Source: Rugosimonospora africana
Lineage (GTDB): Bacteria > Actinomycetota > Actinomycetes > Mycobacteriales > Micromonosporaceae
DNA length: 64,000 bases
Reading direction: 5' to 3'
Assembly: GCF_016862975.1 (NCBI RefSeq)
Contig: NZ_BONZ01000032.1
Location: forward strand, 1-64,000
Below, piece by piece: positions 58,301 to 64,000 of this stretch. The notes beneath the pieces are model-generated. The model searched no databases. It was not told where the DNA came from and saw only the letters and a list, made by a program, of their open reading frames with translations. Both the position numbers and the translations under genes were made by a program. Position 1 is the first letter of the stretch, and the number at the start of each line of letters is the position of its first letter.

Positions 58301-59057
58301 ACCCGCCGGCCGTGCGGCGCAGCCGGGTCGCGGGCGCCCGCCGCTTGCGCTCCGGCTCGAGCAGCCTGCGCAGCGCGGCGACGTAGCCGTGGACGAGTTG
58401 GCGGCAGGTACGCGGCGGTTCGTCGCCCCACAGCACGTCGATGATCTCGGTGACCGGCACCGTCCGGCCCTGCTGCAAGGCGAGCACACCGAGCAGTCCG
58501 CGCAGCATGGCTGACTCGATCCCGGCCGGCCGGCCGTCGAGACTCGCCGACAGCGGACCCAGTATCCGTACCCGCAGCCCGGCGTCCGGGCCCGGGTCGT
58601 GCGGCGGGCTTGCCGCGGTCGGGACACGATCCCGGTCCCGGCCCGGCTCGCGGCTCGTCTGCCCGCCCGGGTCGTGGTTGGTGTCCGTGCCCGCGCCGGT
58701 GTCGACGGCCGCGGCCGGCACGGTCCCTGTGGGCGTCGTCTTCGCGGGCGCGGGGACAGCGGGCGCGGGGACAGCGGGCGCGGGGACAGCGGGCGCGGGG
58801 ACAGCGGGCGCGGGGACAGCGGGCGCGGGGCCGGCGGGGGCCGGCAGGCCGAGCAGTGCCGCCAGGTCGTCGCCGGTCAGGCCGAGCGCGACGGCCAACC
58901 GCCGCAGCGAAGAGGCGTGCGGGCGGGTCACCCGGCCCTGCTCGATGTAGCGCAGCGCGCGGATGCTCACCTGCGCGCGCCGGGCCAGGTCCTCCTGGGT
59001 CAGTCCGGCACGGAAACGGTGTTGGCGCAGCAGTTCACCGGTGCTGGGGATGGTCAT
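55332..59057 (-). CDS. Giant XRE-SARP(BTAD)-STAND-TPR regulator
   Basis: 1241 residues from ATG 59057, where the HTH starts. XRE/Cro helix-turn-helix (~8-62; LRQHRFRAGLTQEDLARRAQVSIRALRYIEQGRV), a Pro-Ala-Val repeat linker (~67-105), an OmpR-type winged helix (~155-250), a BTAD (~260-400), a second low-complexity linker, an NB-ARC ATPase with Walker A GMGGVGKTALAVHWAH and VLVLLDNAARSDQVRPLLPG, and TPRs (~850-1180). A basic, His-rich C-terminal tail follows. It is thus an AfsR-like regulator with an extra DNA-binding head. STAND ATPases act as ligand-gated oligomerising switches. It is divergent from a secreted lectin gene 305 bp away. Target unknown. Confidence 0.88.
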   Translation of the reverse strand: MTIPSTGELLRQHRFRAGLTQEDLARRAQVSIRALRYIEQGRVTRPHASSLRRLAVALGLTGDDLAALLGLPAPAGPAPAVPAPAVPAPAVPAPAVPAPAVPAPAKTTPTGTVPAAAVDTGAGTDTNHDPGGQTSREPGRDRDRVPTAASPPHDPGPDAGLRVRILGPLSASLDGRPAGIESAMLRGLLGVLALQQGRTVPVTEIIDVLWGDEPPRTCRQLVHGYVAALRRLLEPERKRRAPATRLRRTAGGYRIELSRDELDLAAVDDFLARARRARRAGDPDTAREALAAAWIRWRDPVLVDAGPRLREHPAAVALAAKRVSIALDHADLALAQGRCAEAAGPLRVIAADEPLHEGVAARLMVALAGCGQQAAALELFETVRARLDAELGVEPGRELREAHLRVLRGHVPAATSPDAAMPDATSPDATSPGAAPAVAVPDAVPAAPVPAVPVAPAQLPPDVAGFTGRDGYLRQLDELLPGGGAAGTVVISTIDGMGGVGKTALAVHWAHRVRDRFPDGQLYVNLHGYAPGPVRPIDALTGFLVALGVPADDVPDDLDQAAALYRSRLAGRRVLVLLDNAARSDQVRPLLPGTTGSLALVTSRHHLPGLIARDGARQFTLDALAPDEAVALLRRMLGESRVDAEPAATARLAGLCAYLPLALRIVAANLIARPRHRIADHVARLEAGNRLAGLAVDGDDDTAVRAAFDLSYAALPEPQQRMFRCLGLVPGPDVTPGAAAALAGTSPVEAGALLSRLADRHLADEHTPGRYAVHDLLRLYAGELADRQDGADRRRCALARLAEHYLDRAVPAARLLYPHVLYLPCTLSRSSDPDPFSGAEEALSWLDAERRNLVATVVQLGRHDHRRAAWQLADALQGFFRVRTATADWQVVNDAALAAAEAEADPAAQAAAHLGLGTLHDFHTRFDEAARHYTRSAALAREAGWTHCHAVALNNLARIHWVDGRPLDTIDLLTQALTLHRQAGRVAGEAVTLANLGVAHGEVARAAAGTGERVGHLRHAAGYLTRALDLHRAIGDRRNEADTLRILAATRRDAGEHAEALPLAERALRLAQETGDARFEAIAWSTIGTVRARLGAAEDALNCHDRALGAAREIGDRQLEAQTLVDLAGTLALLGRPERAARRAREALDIAAGIGSRPLERQARASLDAIAGSADSTDPATAARADPASRPAPAPHGHPVHHPDPGTHTGGNRSAEHRLARPRVRHDRKSLGRYVVRPAER
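58744..58832 (-). repeat. 15-bp tandem repeat coding a Pro-Ala-Val linker
   Basis: Five perfect copies of GCGGGCGCGGGGACA (58744-58818) plus a degenerate sixth. On the coding strand they give AVPAP pentapeptides between the XRE and SARP domains. Confidence 0.9.
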
Positions 59058-59362
59058 GTGGGCAGGCTCGATTCCCGGGACACCACCGATGCCCGGTGTT
59101 CCGGGCGAGCCGATCTTGCCGGTTTTTGCCGGCCGGCTGCTAGCCGGGTGGCGCCAACCCGACACCGGCACCGGCGATCGGGTGTCGGCTGCCCGACCCG
59201 GCCGCGACGGAAGTGCTGGCCGCGCGGGTGCGGTCCCGAAGTCTCCGGGGGAGCGGAGTTGCCGGCAGTCCGGCTCCAGTCCCGCGCGCAGTAGCCGCCC
59301 CTACCTTCGTTACATCGGCAGCGGCGAATGACCGCTGAACAAACCACGAAGGGGTACCACTC
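59058..59362. other. Divergent intergenic region, XRE-SARP / lectin
   Basis: 305 bp. TACCTT (59302-59307) is a possible -10 for the lectin gene. GAAGGGG precedes its ATG as a ribosome-binding site. No direct repeats typical of SARP binding were confidently identified. Confidence 0.3.
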
Positions 59363-59920
59363 ATGACGAAGTTCCTGGCCCGCCGGCTGTCCACCCCGCG
59401 CCGCACGTGGGTGCGTCGCGGCATCGGCGGCCTGGCCGTCGCTGTCGCCGGAGTGGCGGGGCTGCTCGGTGTCACGACCGGCGCGGCGAACGCCGCGTCC
59501 GGGTTCACCGTCCGGCTCGACCCGACGTCCAACCCGTTCCTCGCGGTAGAGGTTGCGGGCGCGTCCAACGACTGGGGGGCCAGCGTCGACCAGTGGTCCA
59601 TCAACTGGGGTGCCAACCAGGCATGGACGTTCACCCCGACCAGCGGCGGTTACGAGATCATCAACAAGCAGAGCAACCAGTGCCTCACCACGGACAACGT
59701 GGCCGGCGACACCGTGTACCAGTTCCCCTGCGTCGGCGCGACCACCCAGGTCTGGAGCACCAGCCTGTCGCCCAACAACCTGCTCGGGTACTCGATCAAG
59801 AGCGTTTCCAGCGGCCTCTACCTGGATGTGAACGGCGGCAGCGGCTCTCAGGGTGCCGCGATCGACACCTGGTACTGGAACGGCGGCTACAACCAGTACT
59901 TCGTCGCCACGACCGTCTGA
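59363..59920 (+). CDS. Secreted ricin-type beta-trefoil lectin domain protein
   Basis: 185 residues. Signal peptide (WVRRGIGGLAVAVAGVAGLLGVTTGAANA, cleavage ~45). The mature protein is a single RICIN/CBM13-like trefoil: FLAVEVAGASNDWGASVDQW, YEIINKQSNQCLTTDNVAGDTVYQFPCVG and LYLDVNGGSGSQGAAIDTWYW are its three repeats, with QxW-type ends (NQAWTF, TQVWS, NQYFV). No catalytic domain, so a free-standing sugar-binding protein. Divergent from the giant regulator, which may control it. Followed by the second copy of the 19-nt palindromic element. Confidence 0.82.
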   Translation: MTKFLARRLSTPRRTWVRRGIGGLAVAVAGVAGLLGVTTGAANAASGFTVRLDPTSNPFLAVEVAGASNDWGASVDQWSINWGANQAWTFTPTSGGYEIINKQSNQCLTTDNVAGDTVYQFPCVGATTQVWSTSLSPNNLLGYSIKSVSSGLYLDVNGGSGSQGAAIDTWYWNGGYNQYFVATTV

Positions 59921-59940
59921 CCCTCCGACCAGTCTGGCTC

Positions 59941-59959
59941 GGCGCGTCTGACGCCGCGC
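59941..59959. repeat. 19-nt dispersed palindromic element, copy 2
   Basis: Identical over 19 nt to 8384-8402, located 20 bp after the lectin stop codon. Both copies follow stop codons, supporting a transcription-termination or REP-like role. Confidence 0.55.
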
Positions 59960-60066
59960 GACGAGCAGACGGGTCGCTACCGGCCAGGGCCGCCCCGACG
60001 GGCGGCCCATCGGCTGTTTCCGTCCCCGACCGCGCAGACCCGGGTATCCCGGGAATCCATCGACTT

Positions 60067-60078
60067 GAGATGCATCTC
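60067..60078. promoter_or_regulatory. Palindrome GAGATGCATCTC (MarR operator candidate)
   Basis: Perfect 12-bp palindrome followed by a third half-site GAGATG, ending within a few bases of the marR ATG at 60090. This position fits autorepression. Confidence 0.5.
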
Positions 60079-60089
60079 CGAGAGATGTA

Positions 60090-60572
60090 ATGTCACGCGT
60101 CGTGGACGCGCTGGATCTGTACCTGCTGGGGCGGCGGCTCGCGAAGGCCGGCGAACTGGCTCTGCAAGGCCGCGGGGCCGGAGGCATGCCACCCGCCCTG
60201 GCCCTGGTGCTCGGCGACGTGTTGAGTCATCCGGACAGCTCGATCAGCCAGATCACCGACCGGACCGGTTTCCCGCAGAGCTACGTGTCGAAATCGGTCA
60301 ACCGGCTGCGGGAGCTGAACGTCGTCGAGACCGTGACCGACCCAGCCGATGGTCGCCGTACCCTGGTTCGCGCCAGCCGCGCGGCATCCAGGCGGATCGA
60401 GAAACGGGCGAAGGCGCCGTTCGACGCGGTGCTGGTCGACGCGTTGGGCGCCGCGGATCCGCAGGCGCTGGCCGAAGTCCGGGAAGCGCTGGAGTTGCTG
60501 GTGAGCCGGCTCGTTCCCGCCGGCGCTCGCACCCAGAGCCCTCGTACCCAGAGCCAGAGCAGGGCCCGATGA
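60090..60572 (+). CDS. MarR-family transcriptional regulator
   Basis: 160 residues. HTH and wing: SSISQITDRTGFPQSYVSKSVNRLRELNVVETVTDPADGRRTLVRAS (~50-96) with the D-R wing pair. No Shine-Dalgarno; ATG lies just after a palindromic operator candidate, and the transcript may be leaderless. Its TGA overlaps an ATG at 60569, and the hydrolase gene follows on the same strand, so it probably controls that gene. Confidence 0.85.
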   Translation: MSRVVDALDLYLLGRRLAKAGELALQGRGAGGMPPALALVLGDVLSHPDSSISQITDRTGFPQSYVSKSVNRLRELNVVETVTDPADGRRTLVRASRAASRRIEKRAKAPFDAVLVDALGAADPQALAEVREALELLVSRLVPAGARTQSPRTQSQSRAR

Positions 60573-60640
60573 CCGGCGGCGACGGCACGGCGTCGGGTGG
60601 CCTTCGCGGCGCGATCGCGCGAGCTTCTGGAGCGGACGTC

Positions 60641-62152
60641 ATGACACGTGCACGTCGCACCCGGACCCTGCTCGCCGTGATCCTCGCGGCGGCCACGCTG
60701 CTGCTCGCGCCCTCGGCGACGGCGGCAACCGCGACCCCGACCGTGTTGAGGGCGGAAGCGGTACCCGACCCGCTGGTCACCGGCCCGGTCAGCGGCGGAT
60801 CGGGCCGGCCGGTGACGTCCTCGCCGGTACCGCTCGGTCCGTCGGGGTACGTCGAACAGGAGTGGTTCCTGTCCGGCACCGCGACCGGCTACACACAGGC
60901 CGGCAACTGGGGCAGCGATGGACGGTGGGCGGTCCAGCCAGCCGAACAGGCGGCATACCGGACCCGCATCCTGGTGCGCCGCCCGGCCGATCCCGCCCGG
61001 TTCAACGGGACCGTCGTGGTGGAATGGCTCGACCTGCCGGGGGCGCAGGACGGCGTCGACCTCGACCCGGACTTCCTGTACGAGCATGCCGAACTGCTTC
61101 GTGCCGGGTACGCCTGGGTGGGGGTGTCGGCCCAGGAGCAGGGGGTGTCCTCCTTGCGTAGCCTCGACCCCGACCGGTACGGGACGCTGAACCATCCCGG
61201 GGACACCTTCTCCTACAGCATCTTCTCCCAGGCCACGCAGGCTCTGCGCCACCCACGCGGCGGGGATCCGCTGGGCGGGTTGCGGCCCAGTGCGTTCATC
61301 GCCGACGGCTACTCGGGATCGTCGGCCCGAATGGTGACGTACACCAACGCGATCCAGCCCATCGACCACCTCTTCAACGGCGTCCTCATCCACAGCCGCT
61401 GGGCCCGCTCCGCGCCGATCTCACAAACACCGCAGGCGCAACAGCCGGCGCCACCGATCGTCGAGACCCGCACCGACCTCCGGGCACCGGTGCTCACCGT
61501 GGAGACCGAGAGTGAAATCCTGCAGACGTATTCTCTGCATCCGATGTTGAACTACTACCCGGCCACCCAGGCCGACAGCCGCGGCTTCCGGCTCTGGGAG
61601 GTGCCGGGCACCTCTCACGTGGACGCCGGCCTCGACGCCTTGCTGGCTAAGGAGACCGGCTCTCCGGTCACGCCCTGCGCCCTGCCGGCGAACGACGGTC
61701 AGGAGGAGGCCGTGATGGACGCGGCACTCGCCCGGCTCAACCGCTGGGTCCGCACCGGTACCGCCGCGCCGCGAGCGCCCCGCATCCGGGTCGGGGCCGA
61801 CGCCTCGGCGATCGCCCGGGACGGGTACGGCAACGCTCTCGGCGGCGTGCGTACCCCTTCCCTGCAGGCCCCGACCTCGACCCTGACCGGGGCCGGCAAC
61901 ACCGGCGCCAGCCCGCAGTGCGAGATCGAGGGCACCACCACACCGTTCACCGGAGCGCAGCTTCGGGCCCTCTACCCCACGCACACCGCGTACGTGGCGG
62001 CGGTGACCCGGGCCGCCGACCGTGACGTGGCAGCCGGATTCCTCCTGCCCCTGGACGCGGCCGAACTCATCTGGACCGCGGACCGCACTGGGGCTGCCCC
62101 CACCGTTCTTCCACCCGGCAGCGGCATCGTCTGTGCGGTCTGCCGTGACTAG
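60641..62152 (+). CDS. Secreted alpha/beta-hydrolase-domain protein
   Basis: 503 residues from ATG 60641 (GGAG upstream), giving a standard signal peptide (TRTLLAVILAAATLLLAPSATA). The ATG at 60569, overlapping the marR stop, would add 24 residues with no signal character. Mature part: FNGTVVVEWLDLPGAQDG, nucleophile elbow ADGYSGSSARMVTYTNAI (GxSxS), DLRAPVLTVETESEI for the acid strand, and catalytic-type His in WEVPGTSHVDAGLD. Resembles the Abhydrolase_10-like family. Ester substrate unknown. Likely operon with marR. Confidence 0.78.
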   Translation: MTRARRTRTLLAVILAAATLLLAPSATAATATPTVLRAEAVPDPLVTGPVSGGSGRPVTSSPVPLGPSGYVEQEWFLSGTATGYTQAGNWGSDGRWAVQPAEQAAYRTRILVRRPADPARFNGTVVVEWLDLPGAQDGVDLDPDFLYEHAELLRAGYAWVGVSAQEQGVSSLRSLDPDRYGTLNHPGDTFSYSIFSQATQALRHPRGGDPLGGLRPSAFIADGYSGSSARMVTYTNAIQPIDHLFNGVLIHSRWARSAPISQTPQAQQPAPPIVETRTDLRAPVLTVETESEILQTYSLHPMLNYYPATQADSRGFRLWEVPGTSHVDAGLDALLAKETGSPVTPCALPANDGQEEAVMDAALARLNRWVRTGTAAPRAPRIRVGADASAIARDGYGNALGGVRTPSLQAPTSTLTGAGNTGASPQCEIEGTTTPFTGAQLRALYPTHTAYVAAVTRAADRDVAAGFLLPLDAAELIWTADRTGAAPTVLPPGSGIVCAVCRD

Positions 62153-62163
62153 CGTCGGCGGGC

Positions 62164-63879
62164 ATGAGTTCACCAGCAAACCATCCCGGCGAACCGCCAT
62201 CGCCCCTCGGCCGGTCGTCCAGGCGGCGTCCGCCACGGGTGGCCATCGTCTTCGCTGCCGCACTCGCCGTCGTCGCGGCCGTCGGGGTCGCTACGCAGAC
62301 TCGCGCCCAGGCGCTCGTCGACCCCGGACAGGCCGTTGACCCGGGCACCTCGTGCCCGCAGATGTCCGGGGTGTCAAGCGACTGCGGCACGATAACGGTG
62401 CCGCTCGACCGCGCCGACCCGGCGGCCGGGCAGACAGCGGTGCGGTACCTGCTGCTGCGCCACCGTGGCACCGGACGGTCCACCGGCACGGTGGCGCTCA
62501 ACGAGGGCGGCCCGGGCATCGCCTGGATCTCCGCCCTGGCGCAGCAGCCGCAAGCGTTCCTGGCCCAGTTCGGAGCCCTTCTCGACACCCACGATCTGCT
62601 CCTGGTGGAGCCGCGCGGCACCGGCGGATCGGGGCCACAGCGGTGTCGCGCGCTGTCGATAACGAACATCCCGTCGGTACGCTCACAACTCGTGGACGCG
62701 GTGGCGGCGTGCGGCCAGGAACTCGGCACCGACACCCGGTTCTACACCACTGCCGCTACCGCCGACGATCTCGACGCGGTCCGGGCGCACCTGGGCATCG
62801 ACAGGCTCGACCTGCTCGGCGAGTCGTACGGCACCTACCTCATGACCGTGTACGCGCAACGACATCCGCAACGGGTGCGCTCCGTCATCCTGTCCAGTGC
62901 CATGCCGCTGGACCTCGACATGTGGCAACGCCCCAACGCACAGGCGATGCGCCGGGCGATCGACCTGATGTGCCAACGCAGCGGCGGAAAGTGCGACGGC
63001 AACCGGGTACTCGCCGGCCTCGGTACCCTGGCCGACCGGCTGCACACCCGGCCGGTGCCGTACGACGCCCCCGACGGCCCACGGACGATGGACGACACCA
63101 CGCTGGCCGCCCTCACCTACGACCTGGTCGGAGTCCGCGACCAGATGGGGCAGCTGCCCGGCATGGTCACGGCGGCGCTGCACGGCGACTACGAACCGCT
63201 GACCACGGCGGCCGCCGCGGTGTTCCCGCCCCCGCCGAGCGACCACGCCCCGAGGCAGGCCGGGCCGTCCACGTCGCCGACCGGTCCGACCCCGCCCGAA
63301 AGCACCCCGCCCGAAAGCACCCCGGCCGAAAGCACCCCGCCCGAAAGCACCCCGGCTGACAGCACGCCGCCCGACAGCCAGGCCGCGGACGACATCTACG
63401 GACTGGTGACCTGGGCCTCGGTGAGTTGCAACGACTACCCGACACTGTGGAACCGACGGGCACCGGTGACAGCCCGCACCCGCCAATACGAAAAGGCCCG
63501 TGACCGGTTGGACCCGGCGACGTTCGCCCCGTTCACCCCGCGGGCGTGGACGGACGGCATCTACAACGCCGGGGACTTCTGCCTCCGCTGGCCGGATCGC
63601 GACGGCCCGACACAGGCAACCGACCTACCGCTGCCGGACGTGCCGGTGCTCGTCCTCTCCGGCGACCTGGACGCGAACACGCCGACCGCGGACGGCCGGA
63701 CAGCGGCCCGGCAGTTCCCGCACGCCCAGCTGATCGAGGTACCCAACACCGGCCACGTACCGGAGGCCGACCCGCAAGCCAACTTCTGCGTGACCGGACT
63801 GCAGTCGCGATTCTTCGCGAGTGGGAAGGTCACCGACACCGGTTGCCTGGCCACGATCCCGCCGATAGCCGTCCCGTAG
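62164..63879 (+). CDS. Secreted tripeptidyl-aminopeptidase-like (TAP) alpha/beta hydrolase
   Basis: 571 residues. Basic N-terminus then a signal/anchor helix (VAIVFAAALAVVAAVGVATQTRAQA). Alpha/beta hydrolase 1 domain: NEGGPGIAW oxyanion loop, DLLLVEPRGTGGSG, nucleophile LDLLGESYGTYLMTVYA. C-terminal TAP-like part: VPVLVLSGDLDANTPTADGR (Asp) and EVPNTGHVPEADPQ (His). Between them sits a Pro/Ser/Thr repeat (~376-405, STPPE units) from six 15-bp repeats. In Streptomyces such proteins release tripeptides or hydrolyse other esters/amides outside the cell. Only 11 bp separate it from the preceding hydrolase gene. Confidence 0.85.
   Translation: MSSPANHPGEPPSPLGRSSRRRPPRVAIVFAAALAVVAAVGVATQTRAQALVDPGQAVDPGTSCPQMSGVSSDCGTITVPLDRADPAAGQTAVRYLLLRHRGTGRSTGTVALNEGGPGIAWISALAQQPQAFLAQFGALLDTHDLLLVEPRGTGGSGPQRCRALSITNIPSVRSQLVDAVAACGQELGTDTRFYTTAATADDLDAVRAHLGIDRLDLLGESYGTYLMTVYAQRHPQRVRSVILSSAMPLDLDMWQRPNAQAMRRAIDLMCQRSGGKCDGNRVLAGLGTLADRLHTRPVPYDAPDGPRTMDDTTLAALTYDLVGVRDQMGQLPGMVTAALHGDYEPLTTAAAAVFPPPPSDHAPRQAGPSTSPTGPTPPESTPPESTPAESTPPESTPADSTPPDSQAADDIYGLVTWASVSCNDYPTLWNRRAPVTARTRQYEKARDRLDPATFAPFTPRAWTDGIYNAGDFCLRWPDRDGPTQATDLPLPDVPVLVLSGDLDANTPTADGRTAARQFPHAQLIEVPNTGHVPEADPQANFCVTGLQSRFFASGKVTDTGCLATIPPIAVP
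63289..63378 (+). repeat. Six 15-bp repeats coding STPPE-type units
   Basis: Units ACCCCGCCCGAAAGC and close variants at 63289, 63304, 63319, 63334, 63349 and 63364. In frame within the TAP-like hydrolase. Confidence 0.9.
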
Positions 63880-63881
63880 CC

Positions 63882-63969
63882 GAGGCGCCGGCCCGGGCCA
63901 AACGCGTCGAGGCGGCGCCGGCCCGGGCCGAACGTAGACGAGGCGGCACCGGCCCGGGCCGAACGCGGC
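63882..63969. repeat. Three 27-31-bp GC-rich repeats after the last gene
   Basis: Units begin GAGGCG at 63882, 63909 and 63940. Each carries CCGGCCCGGGCC and ends with AAACG/GAACG. Each core is palindromic (GGCCCGGGCC), so it may fold and terminate the upstream operon. Beyond it, to 64000, no gene is seen. Confidence 0.7.
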
Positions 63970-64000
63970 CGCATCCGGGAGCGTCAGGCTCCGGGCCGGT

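Noticed and set aside
1-64000. tRNA or rRNA genes, CRISPR arrays, insertion sequences, prophage or integrase genes
   Set aside because: None seen: no clover-leaf-like sequence with CCA/T-loop, no regularly spaced identical repeats with unique spacers, no transposase or integrase motifs.

Overview
High-GC DNA (roughly 70% G+C by eye), with GTG/TTG starts, apparently leaderless promoters, twin-arginine-secreted polysaccharide-degrading enzymes, SARP/AfsR regulators and SigE-type sigma factors. This points to a filamentous soil actinobacterium. A member of the Micromonosporaceae is my best guess, but that is inference. No rRNA, tRNA, CRISPR array, insertion sequence, integrase or replication origin was seen.

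Layout. (1) 1-8378: the 3' part of a polyunsaturated-fatty-acid (PUFA)/secondary-lipid synthase operon. A KR-DH C-terminus, cut by the window edge, is translationally coupled (GTGA overlap) to a 2190-residue KS-CLF-AT-DH-DH protein of the PfaC/Pfa3 type. (2) 8495-12335: divergent GH11 xylanase and PL4 rhamnogalacturonan lyase, separated by a 750-bp regulatory region with XlnR-like and LacI-like sites and a 14-unit array of 11-bp repeats. (3) 12325-21972: SigE-type sigma factor with a membrane beta-propeller partner, TetR with a divergent oxidoreductase, an AfsR-like regulator, and small housekeeping or resistance-type enzymes (GNATs, macro domain, methyltransferase, glyoxalase). (4) 22216-26962: MFS transporter, a short Erm-type 23S rRNA methyltransferase with a TTA codon and an overlapping candidate leader peptide, and a PadR/membrane-protein pair. 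(5) 27143-30177: convergent GH43-like and beta-helix secreted proteins sharing one terminator. (6) 30250-42237: oxidoreductases, an L7/L12-like membrane protein, a HAD protein, a frameshifted adenylate-kinase-like gene, an S9 peptidase, a GlxA-type regulator, an HD protein, MarR-WrbA-MFS and a DUF4241-like protein. (7) 42316-49523: padR-ABC-FtsX operon, TMEM175-like channel, cytochrome bd oxidase cydAB and a small membrane protein. (8) 49815-63879: GH16-GH18 dicistron with twin ricin-type modules, MFS, SDR, a giant XRE-SARP-STAND-TPR regulator divergent from a secreted ricin-type lectin, MarR, and two secreted alpha/beta hydrolases.

How it fits together. The secreted enzymes (xylan, pectin backbone, arabino/xylo-oligosaccharides, beta-1,3-glucan, chitin) describe a saprophyte attacking plant and fungal cell walls. 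The lipid synthase, the two AfsR-type regulators, the Erm methyltransferase and the exporters indicate specialised metabolism and self-protection or resistance. A recurring theme is in-frame short tandem repeats (6, 15 or 18 bp) inside at least six coding genes, plus non-coding repeat arrays.

Novelty candidates: the actinobacterial PUFA-type synthase with a (Gly-Gln)9 insertion in its KS; the erm promoter/uORF overlap; the 11-bp repeat array next to the lyase promoter; the adenylate-kinase paralog lacking the Walker A lysine and interrupted at a G7 tract; and the XRE-SARP-STAND fusion. All calls come from reading the sequence. No database search or folding program was run.
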